From assembly GCA_964517765.1 (NCBI GenBank), contig CAZFEN010000039.1:1-6452 (forward strand): DNA of 6,452 nucleotides. The letters run 5' to 3'. Positions 5,634 through 6,452 of this stretch are shown piece after piece. A program made the translations under genes and the position numbers. How positions within the stretch are numbered: position 1 is the first letter of the stretch; every line of letters starts with the position of its first letter. Origin of the DNA: Hydromicrobium sp964517765 (lineage in GTDB: Bacteria > Actinomycetota > Humimicrobiia > Humimicrobiales > Humimicrobiaceae). Below the pieces are notes generated by a model. The model made no database searches and was not told where the DNA came from. It was given only the letters and a program-made list of their open reading frames with translations.

Positions 5634-6452
5634 ATGAAAAAGTGGATTATTTCTTTTTATCGAAAAAATAAAAAAACAATACTGCTTATTTTGAGAATCA
5701 CAATAAGTATCTCCCTTATCGTTTACCTGGTAAGTACACGAATAGAGTCTTTTTCAGATGTAATCGAAATTTTAAAATCATCAAATAAGTTTTTACTTTT
5801 GCTCTCATTATCTACTCATGCTCTCGGGACCTATATTACCGCCGTAAGGTGGAAGACCCTTTTAAATACACAGGGAGTGAGATTAAGTAATACCACATTG
5901 AGTGTTACTGTTCTCATAGGTTCTTTTTTTAATAATTTCCTTCCTACCAGTATAGGAGGAGATGTGTTTCGGGCTTATGATGCTTCAAAAAAAGGTAATA
6001 TTTCACTGGGTTCTTCGGCCTCTGTGATTCTGGTAGAAAGATTCTCCGGAGTGGTAAGTGCGGCGACCTATGCCATTGTCGCCCTGTTTTTGGGTTTTAC
6101 AGCAATAGGTCACCGGTCAGTAATCATTCCTATTGTAATATTTTTTGTTATAAGTTTGATTCTGGGTTTTTTGATTATCAATCCTTCTTTGTTTAGATTG
6201 CGTAAAATAACCAGTAAGTTCAGATTTTTACGTAAAATTTCGGACAAATTAGCAAATGTCAGTAATACTCTGGCAAGTTTTAAAAAATATAAAGTGGTTC
6301 TTGTAGAAGTATTAGTTTTCAGTTTTCTACTTCAATTTTCAGTTATACTTAACTGGTGGCTGGCAGCTATGGCTCTGGGAATCAATCTGTCCCTGACCGC
6401 ATTTATTTTTATTGTGCCTGTAGTGGCAGTCATAGCAATGCTTCCTATTTCT
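5634..6452 (+). CDS. Flippase-like / LPG-synthase-TM family membrane protein, N-terminal part (cut by window edge)
   Basis: An ATG at 5634 opens a frame that runs unbroken for 273 codons to the window end, so the C-terminus is missing. It is polytopic: hydrophobic helices are visible at about 16-34, 53-70, 91-103, 128-157, 163-182, 221-250 and 254-270. The family signature NFLPTSIGGDVFRAYD (101-116) and ERFSG (135-139) place it in the UPF0104/YbhN-AglD/LPG_synthase_TM family, as for the gene at the left edge. The two share the signature but little else in the parts visible, so they look like old paralogues. By family it may translocate or act on a membrane lipid or lipid-linked sugar, but the substrate is unknown. 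It follows the acyltransferase by 22 bp and probably belongs to the same operon. TAG at 5628-5630 closes the frame upstream, so this is the first possible start. The leader has no Shine-Dalgarno and carries a 10-bp palindrome, TTTCTAGAAA, abutting the ATG. Confidence 0.87.
   Translation, partial: MKKWIISFYRKNKKTILLILRITISISLIVYLVSTRIESFSDVIEILKSSNKFLLLLSLSTHALGTYITAVRWKTLLNTQGVRLSNTTLSVTVLIGSFFNNFLPTSIGGDVFRAYDASKKGNISLGSSASVILVERFSGVVSAATYAIVALFLGFTAIGHRSVIIPIVIFFVISLILGFLIINPSLFRLRKITSKFRFLRKISDKLANVSNTLASFKKYKVVLVEVLVFSFLLQFSVILNWWLAAMALGINLSLTAFIFIVPVVAVIAMLPIS

Overview
The window is an AT-rich bacterial chromosome segment devoted to building and membrane handling of a surface glycan or glycolipid. 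The compact operons, Shine-Dalgarno sites, and TAA/TAG stops with many AGA and ATA codons suggest a low-to-moderate GC bacterium. Nothing here fixes a phylum. I see no rRNA, tRNA, CRISPR array, transposase or convincing intrinsic terminator.

The layout is two divergent transcription units leaving one control region (1492-1860, about 19% G+C over 1501-1860 by hand count). The leftward unit holds a GT4-type glycosyltransferase (385-1491) and then, 13 bp on, a flippase-like/LPG-synthase-TM membrane protein (371 to beyond base 1). The rightward unit holds an extended-SDR nucleotide-sugar epimerase of the UDP-glucuronate 4-epimerase type (1861-2829), a polyprenyl-phosphate GT2 with two C-terminal membrane helices (2822-3793, overlapping the epimerase by 8 bp), a radical SAM/SPASM enzyme (3811-4812), a hexapeptide-repeat acyltransferase (about 4877-5611) and a second flippase-like/LPG-synthase-TM protein (5634 to beyond the right edge).

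Inferred joint role: the epimerase supplies an activated sugar (UDP-galacturonate is the best guess). The GT2 loads a sugar onto undecaprenyl phosphate, the GT4 enzyme extends a glycan, and the acyltransferase O- or N-acylates it. The two polytopic membrane proteins may move or modify lipid-linked product. The radical SAM enzyme may carry out an uncharacterised sugar or lipid modification. The substrates are not determined by the sequence.

The points most worth a second look are these. The acyltransferase reading frame has no ATG/GTG/TTG/CTG upstream of a clearly conserved N-terminal region, but has a perfect AGGAGG placed 9 nt before an ATA codon. A perfect 20-bp palindrome lies inside the start of the GT2 gene. 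A radical SAM/SPASM enzyme sits in a glycan operon with no precursor-peptide gene beside it. Two diverged members of the same membrane-protein family flank the cluster, one in each unit.
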